Position numbers and translations under genes: made by a program. From NCBI GenBank assembly GCA_023853785.1, contig JAJIRX010000735.1, positions 1 through 37,416 on the forward strand: 37,416 bases of DNA. Direction: 5' to 3'. Source of the DNA: Psilocybe azurescens (Eukaryota > Basidiomycota > Agaricomycetes > Agaricales > Agrocybaceae). Shown piece by piece: positions 22,736 through 33,728 of the stretch (position 1 is its first letter; every line of letters starts with the position of its first letter). The notes below the pieces were generated by a model. That model saw nothing but the letters and a program-made list of their open reading frames with translations. It was not told the origin of the DNA and searched no databases.

Positions 22736-23916
22736 GGAGGTGACATTTAGCTTAAAGCACTATCATATGGTAGCCAACTCTCAACATGTTGAAGCAAGCG
22801 ATACTTTCTCCGCTTAAAAGTGGAAAGTGTCAGTATTTTGAGACCCCTGCCCCTGCCCTTCATAGTCCATTCAAGAATTTGGCTTCTCCTAAGAAACCAC
22901 CTTGCACTCCTCAGACCCTGTCTCACGGCCAACAAATCAATGCAGCATGATCATTTATTCCCTTCCCAAATGGTGTCAAACAGCCTGATTTTACCCTTGC
23001 AAATGGCAGCATCCTCGCTGGCACCACTGTCCCTATTTCCAGCTCTACTGATTCTGTTGGGAGCATCATGTTGACCTCAGCTGGTCCCTCCTCCAGTTCT
23101 GGGGAAGAACCTGTGACTGCAGGGAGTGGTTCAGAAGGAGCTCCCTCTGCAGGAACCAGAACAAAGTGTTGTAAGTGATCATATGTATCTTGTCTTGTCT
23201 GCGGTGCAAATATCTGATTCGGTGACACAGGTGTTCAAGATGAAGAGGATCATGCCGACGATGTGACTGTTGCCAGTCCTGCAAAGAAGAGCAGATGGTA
23301 GTAATTTTTATTAAATACATATACAATGAGGGGCTGCATTGGTTTACTAGTTTGCGACTGTAATGATCTGGGTCTCATATTTACAAAAAAAAAAAAAAAG
23401 ATTTTATCAAATTGTGTATATGTTTGTTGATCTTCTAAGGTGGGCTTAGTAGTGTTTGCTTATGTATAGCACAGTCTGTGACTCGGCCTACAGCAAGGCC
23501 CGATTGCCAACGGCAATCCTTTATATGAAATGGACTGGAGAATATATTTCAATCTCCGCAACAGGCCCAGATTTTCTGTGAGAAGATCTGTTTTGACGAA
23601 ATAGGAAGGTGCGAGTAAGCGAACGATAAAAGTTGGAGCCGTGCGGTTCTGGTCCACGCCAATCAGGGGCTCATGTATGATTCCGTTCATTTCCCTTCAA
23701 ACCCGTCAGAGGGCCATTGTTGAATATAACGTCCATTTCGGGAAATTCTGTTGGGCCCATTATAAAGACAGTCCGAAAATAGGATTGGCCATGTGCCAAC
23801 CCATTGCTAGTATGCCATTGACATGGCTTGAGTCATTTAGGAGGGAACAATGAGGCGAGTGGCTCATCTCATTTGGATATAGCTGGTCAACGGAATTTTT
23901 AGCAGTGGGTTGGAGG

Positions 23917-23924
23917 TATATAAA
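23917..23924 (+). promoter_or_regulatory. TATA box of the small gene at 23980
   Basis: TATATAAA lies 56 bp upstream of the ATG at 23980. An in-frame ATG at 23941 is only 17 bp away, probably upstream of or at the transcription start, so the start at 23980 is favoured. Confidence 0.5.
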
Positions 23925-23979
23925 GGCCAATTAAGTTTGCATGGCCTCCCACTCTGCTTCTTCTTTCAACCTTACCAGC

Positions 23980-24310
23980 ATGCCTCTGACTTCATTGAAC
24001 GGCCACCTTCCCAAGAAAGTATCCGCCGAGGAAACTAAAAAGACTCGGGGGAGGAGCAAGCTGGAGTGCGACGCTATCCAGTCCAGTCGCATTCTCGGAC
24101 AATTAAAGTTCAAGAAATATTGTGAAGGGACCTGGCGCCTTGTTCGGGCACCCAACAATGAGGTAGGGTTTGTTTTATATCTGTCTCTTTCTGTACTTAT
24201 TGGAAATGTTCCAGAGTGCTACACCATTGACGCCATCAGAAATTGCGGAAAGCATCAAAAGGAACATGAGAAATCCCCGTTGGGGGACAATACGTCGACC
24301 ACTATACTAA
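23980..24310 (+). CDS. Small basic unknown protein, two exons
   Basis: Exon 1 is 23980-24162 and exon 2 is 24215-24310, joined by a 52-nt intron (GTAGGG..TTCCAG, phase 0), giving 92 aa (105 if started at 23941). The sequence is hydrophilic and basic: KKVSAEETKKTRGRSKLECD, KFKKYCEGTWRLVRAPNNE, then TPLTPSEIAESIKRNMRNPR and a terminal RRPLY. I do not recognise a family. There is no signal peptide or membrane helix. It begins about 330 bp outside the right end of the inverted-repeat element. The clean splice and strong TATA box support a real gene. Confidence 0.55.
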
Positions 24311-24641
24311 CTCCCGTTTGCCTATCATCCATATCACTTTCGGAATTCGGATCTCGTATTTTATCGTCAAGCCAGTCCATCTTTTGTAGAAAGATATATC
24401 TTTCTTAATATTAATTGCTCCTTGTAATTTCTTCCGACACGGCAGACAATCTACATAATATTTTTGTTCAAAAACGAGTTCCTACCTCAGTATGCAAAAT
24501 AATTGAGAATCTGCAAGTTCCACGCCGGCAGGAGAAACAGAATGACCTGTCATGTCTTTGATCGAGAACTCTTTAAAGCAAGGACACCTATAAAATTTGC
24601 CACGAAACGTGCCCTGATGATACCGACAGGATGTTGAGGCC

Positions 24642-25500
24642 TCACACCCCAACGTCCCACCATCCATCTGGTAAACGTTCTTCTCCAAACCATTGTTGGA
24701 GTCGAGTAATGGGGACTACTCCATTAACTCGGCCTTTCAGCATACAAGCACGTCTGTCATGCTCCTCGGAACCGGCATAACACTGATGTCCTCTTAGAAC
24801 TTCCCATGTCAGAGCACATTCGCCCAGAGATATTTGTAGATGGAAGTCGCTGAGCGGATGGGGAGCTAAGTCTACTCGCCGAGCATGAAAACGAGCAATA
24901 TCGATTAGGCCGAGACCGCCTCGAAAAGTGCCATCAATATCTCTTCTTCCTGAAGAATATTCCAGCAGATCCGTCAGTAATGTGGGGTCTGGGGCTACTG
25001 ACGGTACTGAGTTTGGATGAACGAAGGAAGCGTCATGGGCAATTTTTAATGTCCCTCGACGAGAGAGTGACGACAGATCTAGTAGGAATCTGGGGACAAA
25101 GCACAGGGCAACCTTGATTGGAAGGAGCAAGGGGATCAAGAGCCACAGCAAGAAACTAGAGTGTTTCCGTTGCGGGATTGAGGGAGGTCTCCAGAGAGAA
25201 ACGCGTCCGCAGGTAATAAATCCGGCGAGGGTAAGCAAGCAAGCAAGTGGATAGGACAGATTGTACACGAGGACGATAGCGCCGACGACCCTCAAAGAAA
25301 CTGAGGCGTCTTCCTCTCCTAGATCTGTAAAGGACAGTTGTTGAGAGACGGATATATAGTTGTACGTATATGAAAGACGAACATAAAGCCATGGTTTGCC
25401 AGAGCATTGAGAGCAGGACAAGGAGATCGTGACCCATCGGGGGACATGGCCTGAATTCGTGATCCATGGGGCCAAATCCTAACGTCGAAGCGGCTGACAT
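24642..25500 (-). CDS. Heme-thiolate peroxidase (peroxidase family 2, chloroperoxidase-like)
   Basis: Oxidises or halogenates organic substrates with H2O2 if functional. Exon 1 starts at ATG 25500. The heme-ligand motif SPCPALNALANHGF lies at about 25426-25385 but in a different frame from the start; one extra base at the run of five (25439-25443) joins DHEFRP to it. An intron (25382-25325, GTTCGT..TTACAG) leads to SRRGRRLSFFE; loss of one G at 25289-25291 then gives VVGAIVLVYNLSYPLACLLT. Later blocks fit the family C-terminus: TLKIAHDASFVHPN, LLTDLLEYSSG, LSDFHLQISLGECALTW and a final QQWFGEERLPDGWW. The proximal Glu of the usual E-H-D motif reads as Ala (AHD), while the likely catalytic Glu in SLGE is present. 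About 40 residues between CGR and LDLSS (25190-25075) look like an unspliced intron. Confidence 0.8.
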
Positions 25501-26087
25501 TGAGGCCTTGAATTTATAGTATTTTTGGTAGTCAAGTGCCTTGATATTTTACGATATCTAGACTCGTTTCAAAAACGGCCAATGGTAGGTTCGAAGGCTA
25601 GTGCATGAAGTGGCATTACCGCCGACTTGTGAAGAATAGAATAGGTCAACTTTTACTTTGAGAATAAAGGCAAAGTTCTCGAGCAAGTAGATTGCAGAGT
25701 TGGTTTCCTTGCTGAGACAATTGTGGAGAATGTTCAAGTTGTGAGTTAAGGACTGATGTCGTCCACACGGATGCACACACAAGTGACAAACGGGGAATCA
25801 TTGCCGCACGGACCATATATTAACACCACGTGTCTATCAAGGCGCTAATCTTCGGCGTTCGGCGCGACGCGATACGAAAAATTTGGGACGTGTTCATGCT
25901 GTTATCTTAATCCGTAGTATATTTAAAAGAATGGGTTTCTTTGACAGTCTATCAAAGCAATAGACTACAATGAGTACATCTGAGGTGCATAAAATAGCAG
26001 GGAAACTCGACAAATTTCTCTCACAGTATACCTTGTTCAACTCATTTATCCGAATCCGCCTTAATAAAAACCGCGACTGATTCAGAA
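25501..26087. other. Intergenic between peroxidase and GMC genes
   Basis: It holds the upstream region of the peroxidase gene and the 3' flank of the GMC gene. Only motif-free frames are present. Confidence 0.45.
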
Positions 26088-28785
26088 TCAGACAGAGTAG
26101 GTGAATTCTCCAAGAATATCTGAAAGAAAGAGGCCCTTACCTTTTTCCCCGATAACATAAGCCGTTGCTGATGAGAATTTAGCAGACGTAAGCACTCGAC
26201 GCAATTGTGTTAGGTGATCACTGACTTTGAGGATGAGCGTTGATATGTAGAGGTATGATTGAGATATCAGCAATACGTAAGTTTTTCGTTCCATACACCT
26301 GGGACGTAATGAGTATTATTTAGAGTAGTATAAAATGTCGCTTCTCACCTTAAGTTGGGGATCGACTACGCCGCCTTTCTTTCGTGGGAGCATAGAGCAG
26401 CTCCCGACAGTATCTATGATATTGTCAGAATATACAACTCAAGCCCGAAATTGAGGAAGACAATACGCCAGGTGCTCGACAGATCTTTCTTCAAGAACTC
26501 TTTATAGCGAAAAATACTCGTCATTTAAAACCTATGTGTGGGCTGCGAAGTGAGCCTACCTTTAATCTGAGAATCTGTTTGACACTTGGGACCAGGCAAG
26601 ACTTCGCAGAGTACGGTTGATTTCAACGGCTCCGTCTCCAGCATTTTGCGAGTAAATTTGAAATGTTGGACAAGGATTTCCAAGTCTGTGAAGAATTTAG
26701 GATGACGAGAGGATCAGGTGTTCTTTAAAACAAGATCTACCGGTATCACTTTCAAAGTATCGTGGGTCTATCTTTGGATGGCTTGCAGGATCGCTGTTTT
26801 GTGCATGCTGTAAAATGCCACTGCTTGTTAGCTGAAACAGATACCGTCGTAAATAGACGTACTATAGAGCCTCGAGAGATAGGATGATTCAGAAAGCTAC
26901 CTAAACTGCAGTAGGATTTGCCTAGTTCGGGTGAAACTGAAGCACTTCCCATCACTATTAGCGTGCAAATTCAATGCGCCTAGGTACTTACTCTTTCCCG
27001 GAAATGCTCCAGGGTAGAGAATAACTTCGCAATCAGGAACCCTTTCATCTCGAAGGATAGATATTTGAAGTCGGAGCTGCTCCAGAAGGCCGGGAGCTAA
27101 GACTCCTTGCTTCTCCTGTGCATCTACAACTTTCTCCAGCTTGTCGATAATTGCGATGGTCTCTTTGAAATCGATTTGGTGAAGCGGGAAATAAGCAAAG
27201 GACGTTAGGGAGCTGGTGTATACTCCCTGCCCAAGGGCACTTTTTAGAAAGAGATTTCAGTGTTTGACACTGCCAGTATAAGCACATTCACGAACTGAAG
27301 TGCTTGGGCTTTTACTGCATACTCCGGGTCAAGCAACAGATCTAACGTCTCGTGAGGTGTAGCAGGGTCAAGCTCGCATACGAGCGTGTTGAAGATGTGC
27401 TCTTGCACATTTTCTCCGACACCAGGGAGATTAATTTGTGGCTCGACTCCGAGTGCAGCTATTACAGCTGGCTGACCGATACCAGAAAGCTCCAGAATCT
27501 GAGGTGACTTGATCGCGCTAATACCATACATGAGCCGGGAAACATAACATGAGATTGGAAGCTGGTCCTTACCCCGCGCTTAGAACGACCTCTTTGGCGA
27601 CCTTGACAAGATAAGTAATACCTTTGTAGCTGAACTCTACCCCGCTGGCGGTTCTATCTTGTTCACCCTCCTTAGGCTCAAGAATAACGCGAGAAACCAT
27701 AGCGTCAGTGAGGACCTTGCAATCGCAACACGATGATAAAAGAGGTCACGATATATCATTGGAAGTCAAAGCTACTCACGCTTAGATTTGGACGTTCAAT
27801 GTTAGGAAATAAGTAACTATTTGCAGATGAAGAACGTGTCCAGTCTTTGGGGTTGAGGTTTGCAGATGCAATCCATGTTCCGTTGATCTGAAATAAACTT
27901 AGTTATCATACATATACCATAGTTATCCAGAGTCTTACGTCGCCTCCATAGGGATCTTGAACAGTGTTCAGTCCCATATTGACTGTGGTTTCTTTGAAGA
28001 GGGTGTCGAGAGTATGAAAATAGGATGAAATGGTGACCTGCACCGGACCTGACATTCCTCGATGTTCAAGATTATATGTATGAGCAAGAGTACCCGTTAC
28101 TTCCTCAGTAGGAGGATGGAAACTTGAAGAGTTGTATAACATTCAATCTTGAAGATGCAATCGTGATTTGCTTACGTCTCGGACCTCTTGGAGTGTTTTT
28201 GAAGTCTTCCCAATTCCATCCGGGATTTCCAAGTTGCTCAAACGCATTGATGTCCTCTGCAGGGGCTTGATCCAAGCATAGAAATTCATAGCGGAAGTTC
28301 CTCCTAAACGAATAATAGTTTGCCGTTGTCTGGTAAGATCCCTATTCCCTAGTACTAACCTAGACCTTTCCCGCGACTCCAAATCATTTCTCTGTTGTTG
28401 ACATTTTCTTGTTTGACGGTGAAGAAAGCCCAGTCGTACTGATAATAATCAATGGTTGTTTAGGACGTAGAAAATGCAATCCACGACAAATCTTGCTCTG
28501 CTTGCGTACGAGCACGTACCTCAGGATCCCCTAGAGTGGCACCAAACTGCCCCGGAATGTTGATCTTCGGGTCATCAAGGTTGGCCCTTCCTGCTTCCAG
28601 CACAAGGACGGTTACCGACGGACTCTCTGAAAGACGAACTGCAGCTGCTAATCCTGCGGTCTGAGCGGTCAAATATTAGCTGCTGTTATCGTTATTCTTG
28701 AGTGCTCGAAGAAACCCACTCCTCCTCCAATGACAACGAAGTCGTAGGGCTTGTGAGTAGCCTCCTCGACGCTAATGAATGGCAT
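26088..28785 (-). CDS. GMC oxidoreductase (aryl-alcohol/alcohol oxidase-like), 16 exons
   Basis: FAD-dependent alcohol oxidase family; typical members make H2O2. Exons, minus strand: 28785-28720, 28660-28520, 28438-28360, 28303-28176, 28122-27939, 27887-27780, 27715-27573, 27517-27296, 27239-26992, 26954-26863, 26807-26741, 26685-26560, 26499-26467, 26413-26349, 26298-26226 and 26167-26088. With one C added at 28262-28265 and one A at 28196-28200 the total is 1857 nt, about 618 aa, normal for GMC. FAD motif: DFVVIGGG then TAGLAAAVRL and VLVLEAG. Others: REMIWSRGKGL, GGTSAMNFYAWIKP, HRGMSGPVQV, ILELSGIG, LPGVGENVQEHIF, GSCSMLPRKKGGVVDP and the active-site region IPLHINAHPQ with a His. No signal peptide is seen. 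Exon 8 to 9 needs a GTTCGT donor and is less certain. It is transcribed divergently from the Gfo/Idh/MocA gene. Confidence 0.92.
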
Positions 28786-29561
28786 GCTTGAAGTCTAAAA
28801 GCAACGGCCGTGATGGCTTACTTCAAAGAGATGATGCCATCTTTTATTCAAACCGCCCGAGATACGATGGGAGAACACAGATGGATCTAATGCGTAGGTA
28901 GTGCCATACTAGAATCAGGGATGAACTGGACTGACAGATACCAAACGTCGTGCCACACGGTGGAATCAGATGGCCGATACACAGGAGCCCCCAATCACAT
29001 AACCATCAATGCATCACAGGACTGTTGTTGATAAACGAAGCGTTGACGCTGATCCGAATACCTATTCTAAAACTAGAGACGGAAGGAGATGTACATTTTC
29101 CATAGAGTCTCATGAGGAAAGCCCGCCGCGAGCTGTCCGGTGGACTCTGGGTACTCCCACATCACCACTGATCATCCGTTTGAAATCAAAAGCATCTTAA
29201 CCTCTGTAAAAAGCCACTGAATCGTTCCACACAACAATCAAAATTTCTACATAAGGAGATTCAATGCGTCTGGAAAAGGATGAGTACTGCTTGAAAGCCG
29301 CTTTTTAATTTCAAAATGCATTGGGAGCCTGCGGTGTTAGTCATATGAGATTTATAATCGACTACGCTCGCTAAGAAAGGCAGTCGCGTCTTAATCATCT
29401 CTCAACAGTGTATTCATCAACCGCTGACAAGGCCTAATTTTGACCAGATTATAGCTTATTTATGTGAGCTCGTAAAGACAATAAAAGGAACAACACAGAA
29501 CCATCGACCATCAATCAACCAACTTAAACCCCAGCCAACATAGTACTAGCACTACGCGACG
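28786..29561. promoter_or_regulatory. Shared divergent promoter region (GMC / Gfo-Idh-MocA)
   Basis: The 776 bp separate two divergent start codons. A TATA-like AATAAAAGG lies at about 29480, some 80 bp before the ATG at 29562. No clear binding-site repeat was found by eye. Shared regulation of the pair is inferred from layout only. Confidence 0.4.
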
Positions 29562-30875
29562 ATGACGTCTGCTCCCGAGAATAAAATCAAGGTCGGCTTC
29601 GTTGGTTTATCTGCCACCACAGGATGGGCAGCAACTACTCTGGCTCCAGCACTTATCCAACCCAATCTACGTGAAAACTATGACCTCGTAGCTGTTTCCA
29701 CAACCTCCGAGGCGTCAGCCAAGGCATCGGCTGACAAATACTCCAAAGATATTGGACATCCTATCGCGGCCTACTTTGGCGACGCCTCCAACATAGTCTC
29801 CGATCCAGATGTCGACCTGGTTGCAGTCTCGGTGAAGGCTCCCATCATAAAGAAATTGTGTTGAAAGTGATCGAGGCGAAGAAGGACTTCTTTGTCGAGT
29901 GGCCGGCCGGTACCTCGACTAAGGAGACTGAGGAGATTGCGGCTGCAGCTCGTAAACAGGGAGTCAGATCTTTTGTTGGGTTGCAGGGTCGGCATGCCGT
30001 TGCCATTCAGAAGGTCAGTAAATAGCCTTTGAGTCGACTTCGATGATCTTTTGATCACAAGCAAAGTTGTAGGTGAAGGAATTGCTGGCTTCTGGGGTAA
30101 TAGGTACCATCAGGTCCACCAATGTCGTAAGTTCCTCTCTGGTTGAAAGATTGCTAACCCCACAATCTATGATTCACAATTTCGTTCTTGTACAGATTGC
30201 ACACCTGCCAAAAGAAGCACACTTTTACTCTCCGTTCAACAAAGAAAATAATGCATACCTTTTAGAGAAGAAAAACGGTCTGCGTCCACTCTCAATGACG
30301 ATAGGAATACGTTGACTTATTTCAACATTACCAGGTGTTACCATGCTCACAATCGTGGTCGGCCACCAGTTAGATACCCTGACTCATGTTCTCGGAGACT
30401 TCGCCAGCGTAACAGCAACAAACGCACAGCTCTACCCTACCGTAATCATTGTTGACGATACAGGGAAACCCACAGGAAAGACATTCGAATCTCAAAGCTC
30501 GGACCACTTCGCCATTACTGGCGTTCTCAAGACTGGGATCCTGGCCAATATATTCTGGAGAGCGGGGTATTCCTCCAATGAAGGAAGACGTCAATACGTC
30601 TGGGAGATCGAGGGTGAAGAAGGTAGCATAAGGTTGCAATCCGATCACCTCTTGGGGGCATTGCCAAGTATGTTCGAGTCGGAACTGTACCTCAACGGCA
30701 AAAAGTGGAGTTTGAGACTCCTGGGAATGGTATCGTGACTGTCAGTGGTGCTTGGAAGGAATTTGCAAGCCGTACCCCGGGCACATATGCGACAATCGAG
30801 GATGCAGTTAAGCATCATCGACTTCTGGATGCAATTGAGGCTAGTGCAAAAGAAGGTAAACGAATCATTCTTTGA
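29562..30875 (+). CDS. Gfo/Idh/MocA-family NAD(P)-dependent oxidoreductase
   Basis: Rossmann-fold dehydrogenase family that acts on sugars, polyols or related compounds; it also resembles the GAL80-type subgroup. Exons 29562-30013, 30073-30126, 30196-30277 and 30335-30875, with GT-AG introns. Adding one C at 29841-29843 and one A at 30700-30704 gives 1131 nt, about 376 aa, in one frame. The N-terminal nucleotide motif reads KVGFVGLSATTGWAATTLAP; then DPDVDLVAVSVKAP, and after the break HHKEIVLKVIEAKKDFFVEWP (catalytic-region E-x-P equivalent EWPAG). The C-terminal domain has GHQLDTLTHVLGDFASV, AITGVLKTGILANIFWRAGY, YVWEIEGEEGSIRL and TYATIEDAVKHHRLLDAIE. A second copy of the 3' end lies inverted at 37317-37416. 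Confidence 0.9.
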
Positions 30876-31663
30876 GGAATATGAAGAGAACATCCATACA
30901 AATGTCAAATATATAAAGTTTTTGTGTTCGAAGGTTTTTAGTCTCCTCCCTGAGTGGGCACATATGGACTTCGATCAAGTAGCGAAGCTGTTCCGAATAT
31001 GACGACGCTGCATACAAGTCATAGAGACTCACCTGGAAGAATTGTTAGGTGGCCATTTATCATGTTGCTTCCGTTGTGGCCTTCAGCACAATGATATGCA
31101 GATTGAACCGAGGATTAATCGTGCGGAGGTTATCCAGACGAAATTGATGCAAAGCCGACAATGCCAAAAAGACCCATACCATATCAATGCCCTCATCGAA
31201 GGATAGATGCGAATCGGAACCATTCGAAGTCGGCTTCTATCATCAGTTGACCTATATCATCTTGCATTAGTTTGGCGGACACTACTCACTTTAATTTAAT
31301 GCTTCTCTACTGTTCAGATCAGTGAGAAATGCAGTGAGAGCATGGGCACGGGGGTCGGCTTGACAGAAACGTCAGAACTGAACGTACAAGTACAAGATCC
31401 AGGATAGTCAAGTTTGTTCCATCTTTAATTTCGCTCTAAAGATACCTTGAGCCTGTGCAAAGTTAGCTCGAGATTGGAAATTCGAGAGCAAAGCCAGAGC
31501 AAGCGAGGGCAGCAATTAAAATTATGTTGTTTGCCATTAACCCTAAAAGATGACAACCGTGACTTAAATTACGGTCACTGCGAAGGTCTCCTTTCTTCTT
31601 GCTTCAGTCAGTGACATTGGTTTTCCGAATATCATTTCTTATTCTTCGGTAGACTTATTCAAG
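30876..31663. other. Intergenic, no gene recognised
   Basis: It holds the 3' flank of the Gfo/Idh/MocA gene. About the first 80 bp resemble the flank of the inverted copy at the right edge. The region also holds the upstream DNA of the gene at 31664. Nothing else was found. Confidence 0.45.
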
Positions 31664-32920
31664 ATGGATCCTCATTCTATCAACGACAACCATGCCGGGC
31701 CTTCAAATTCTGGAACATCAAGATACCGAGTTCAGACGTGAGTACTTGAGAAAGTATTTGGAAAGTATTTCCAAGTTCATGGATCTAACAATTTAAAAGG
31801 TCTGATGTAATACAGGACATGCGAGTAAACGTCTCCGAAGAAGGTACCGACGAAATCATCTGGTACAAGGTGGGCCCAAATGCGACCCCATTGTCGACTT
31901 TTCTTCACTAATGTCGATTCGAAGGAAAGGTTCCTTAGCGACAACGAAATTGTCGAGAATCTAGTGGTGTGTTTGCTCCTTTGCATCCAACATGAAGTGA
32001 TCTATATCTCTCGGACATAGCACAACCCCACGAGCACCATCCACTGGACGATACACCGCCCGCTTCGTGGATGGTACATCCGAATACGATCTCCGTCGTT
32101 TCCTCCTGGTGTATTCATCCCCTTAACACCCGTACCATCTACGTCCCCTCTCCACACGGACGCAGCTATCTCCTTTAACACGCGCACTAACATCGCCTCC
32201 CCAGCTTCCCCCAGTTGGACTCCCCTCTTCTGACTCGCAGTTCACCCTCCAAGACGTGGACATCACGTCCAGCTCAACGAGCCTCCACTCCTACCCTCCC
32301 ACTCCCACAGCCTCAACAACAGCCATCGTCAACGTACAACCCCTTCGCCCATCAGAGGCGAGTCATCAAGCACGCTTGTCGACTCCGACCAAACACCTAA
32401 GAAAACCCTGCGCAGGCCGCAGCGGCCCAAAATCTCCTCCCAAATCACCCAGTTCCTCCTCGCACCTTCTTCTATCCAGCCCCTCCAGCAGCAGGACACA
32501 AACGCCTCCTACCTCTCTCGCGCACTGTCACTGCTGAGGACGCACCGCCCCTCGCACTCCAGCTCATTCACACTGTCCCGCGTGCTGGGCCCTCACTCAG
32601 CAACGCGCCCCCGCCGTACGCGTCCCAATCTACCGCGGCTATTCTCCAACAACAACACCTCACCTCCACACGCCCCCTGCTCGTGTTTCGACCATACGCC
32701 GGTGCTGACCTTCCGATCGCTGACCGGTGTGATCGAGATGGATAAAGGGGAGGAGAAGTACCTAGGAGTGGACACCAGTTTCTGGATCGCCATTGCACTA
32801 ACTTACTTAGAGTTTTTGGAGGAACGAGAGGTACGCTTTCCCAGATTCAGCATAAATTGAAAGCTCTTCTCTGATGTTCATGTTGTTTACCAGAGCTATC
32901 TTGCTGCATCAAGTGATTAG
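31664..32920 (+). CDS. Conserved-looking basidiomycete protein of unknown function
   Basis: Exons 31664-31737, 31800-31869, 31925-31966, 32021-32830 and 32894-32920, with GT-AG introns (GTGAGT, GTGGGC, GTGTGT, GTACGC donors). The reading starts MDPHSINDNHAGPSNSGT, then MRVNVSEEGTDEIIWYK, FLSDNEIVENLV and a strong block HNPTSTIHWTIHRPLRGWY, IRIRSPSFPPGVFIPLTPV. A Ser/Pro/Thr-rich middle follows, then PQRPKISSQITQFLLAP, TPVLTFRSLTGVIEMDKGEE, LGVDTSFWIAIALTYLEFLE and ERE-SYLAASSD at the end. Frame changes are needed at C-runs 32208-32212 (one extra) and near 32340-32343 (one missing), and a compensating pair around 32588 and 32686. I recognise no catalytic motif. The conserved WTIHRPLRGWYIR core suggests a folded domain. 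Confidence 0.7.
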
Positions 32921-33728
32921 TTCGAAGACTCACAGAGATCGACTGTTGCGTGGCACAGGATTCGAAAGAATAGGCAGTAGGAGATTCAAAAGCACCTTCG
33001 AGGGTCTCTGCACTTTAATTTCTATATATTCCGAACTACAACATAACCAGTACCGAATACCCCCAAAGTCATTGGCTAAATTTCCTGTGAACATGTTTCG
33101 ATTCTACAATCTTAGATGAGGTCGGAATGTATCCAAAGGTTAAGTCTCAATTTTGACGTTAAATATACTGTTCAAGTCCCGTGTAAAAGTAATGTCTGGT
33201 GTACACACGCTGACGCTGACTGCAGTTTATCGAAGAAAAAGCAGTATTCAAACATGTCTTATGATTATCAACCGTTTGAACAACAAATAGCGATATATAA
33301 ATCCCTTGAAATGCATTTATCATAGGTCGCCGCCAGCAGCAGCAGTAGGTTGAACCTGGCTCAGATTCCTCGCGTCCTCGACATCACGTGTTCAGCTGCA
33401 CAACATAGCACCGATCAAATACACAGCTCGATCCGAAAGGATGGGAGCCTTGAGATCTTGTAGGCAATGTAGCGTAGGTTCTCATCTCAAGGGTACAGAA
33501 CAGGAATGGTCATTAAGTAATACGTATTAGACTTTGGAGATGCATATAATATCTATACATTATCTATCTCCTTTTCAGGTGCGCAATCCCTTCCAAACCC
33601 AAAGATGTTATGGTATGAGTGGGATAAGTGGGGTGGGAGCATAAGTCGACTGTACACTCGATAAATAAGTAGCAAAAGGTATCAGTAGTGTCGTGATATA
33701 AAGGGTGTGCATGCAGCAAAAGAATTAA
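32921..33728. other. Intergenic between convergent genes
   Basis: A/T-rich sequence between the 3' ends of two convergent genes. Only short motif-free frames are present. Confidence 0.5.

Larger units (their letters stand above)
21244..23301 (+). pseudogene. Degenerate multi-exon gene inside the inverted-repeat element
   Basis: It begins with an ATG frame MSNGVFTVKEPICICGLAVK at 21244, then tandem mini-exons reading ILGxLxxML (21350-21600), then two copies of an exon reading EACLEILRKGGN (near 22420-22470 and 22630-22675, each followed by a GTACAAAG donor). A longer coding stretch at about 22835-23175 includes SPFKNLASPKKPPCTPQTL, an in-frame TGA near 22950, and PDFTLANGSILAGTTVPISS. After an intron (GTAAGT..ACACAG) the last exon reads DEEDHADDVTVASPAKKSRW, stop at 23299-23301. 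I do not recognise the family. Short helical repeats and an acidic/basic tail are all that can be described. The TGA and unresolved joins suggest decay. Confidence 0.5.
20727..23653. mobile_element. 2.9-kb DNA element with ~65-bp terminal inverted repeats
   Basis: The left end (20727-20790, starting ACCCAGAACCGCACGGCTCC) recurs in inverted orientation at 23588-23653 with a few mismatches and 1-2-base gaps; both ends share GAACCGCACGGCTCCAACTT and, further in, a TTTCGTCAAA-type inner edge. The interior holds tandem repeats (21350-21600 and 22313-22735), an A-run of about 14 at 23384-23398, and a degenerate gene on the plus strand. No transposase motif is visible, so it is probably non-autonomous or a decayed autonomous element. 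No target-site duplication is obvious. Confidence 0.75.

Noticed and set aside
22923..23228. Minus-strand frame MSPNQIFAPQTRQDTYDHL
   Set aside because: The plus strand shows a spliced stretch with donor and acceptor leading to a stop after KKSRW; the antisense frame has no such support.
23384..23398. A-run as the poly(A) tail of a retroelement
   Set aside because: It lies inside the inverted repeats and is not at an element border; no reverse transcriptase sequence is near.
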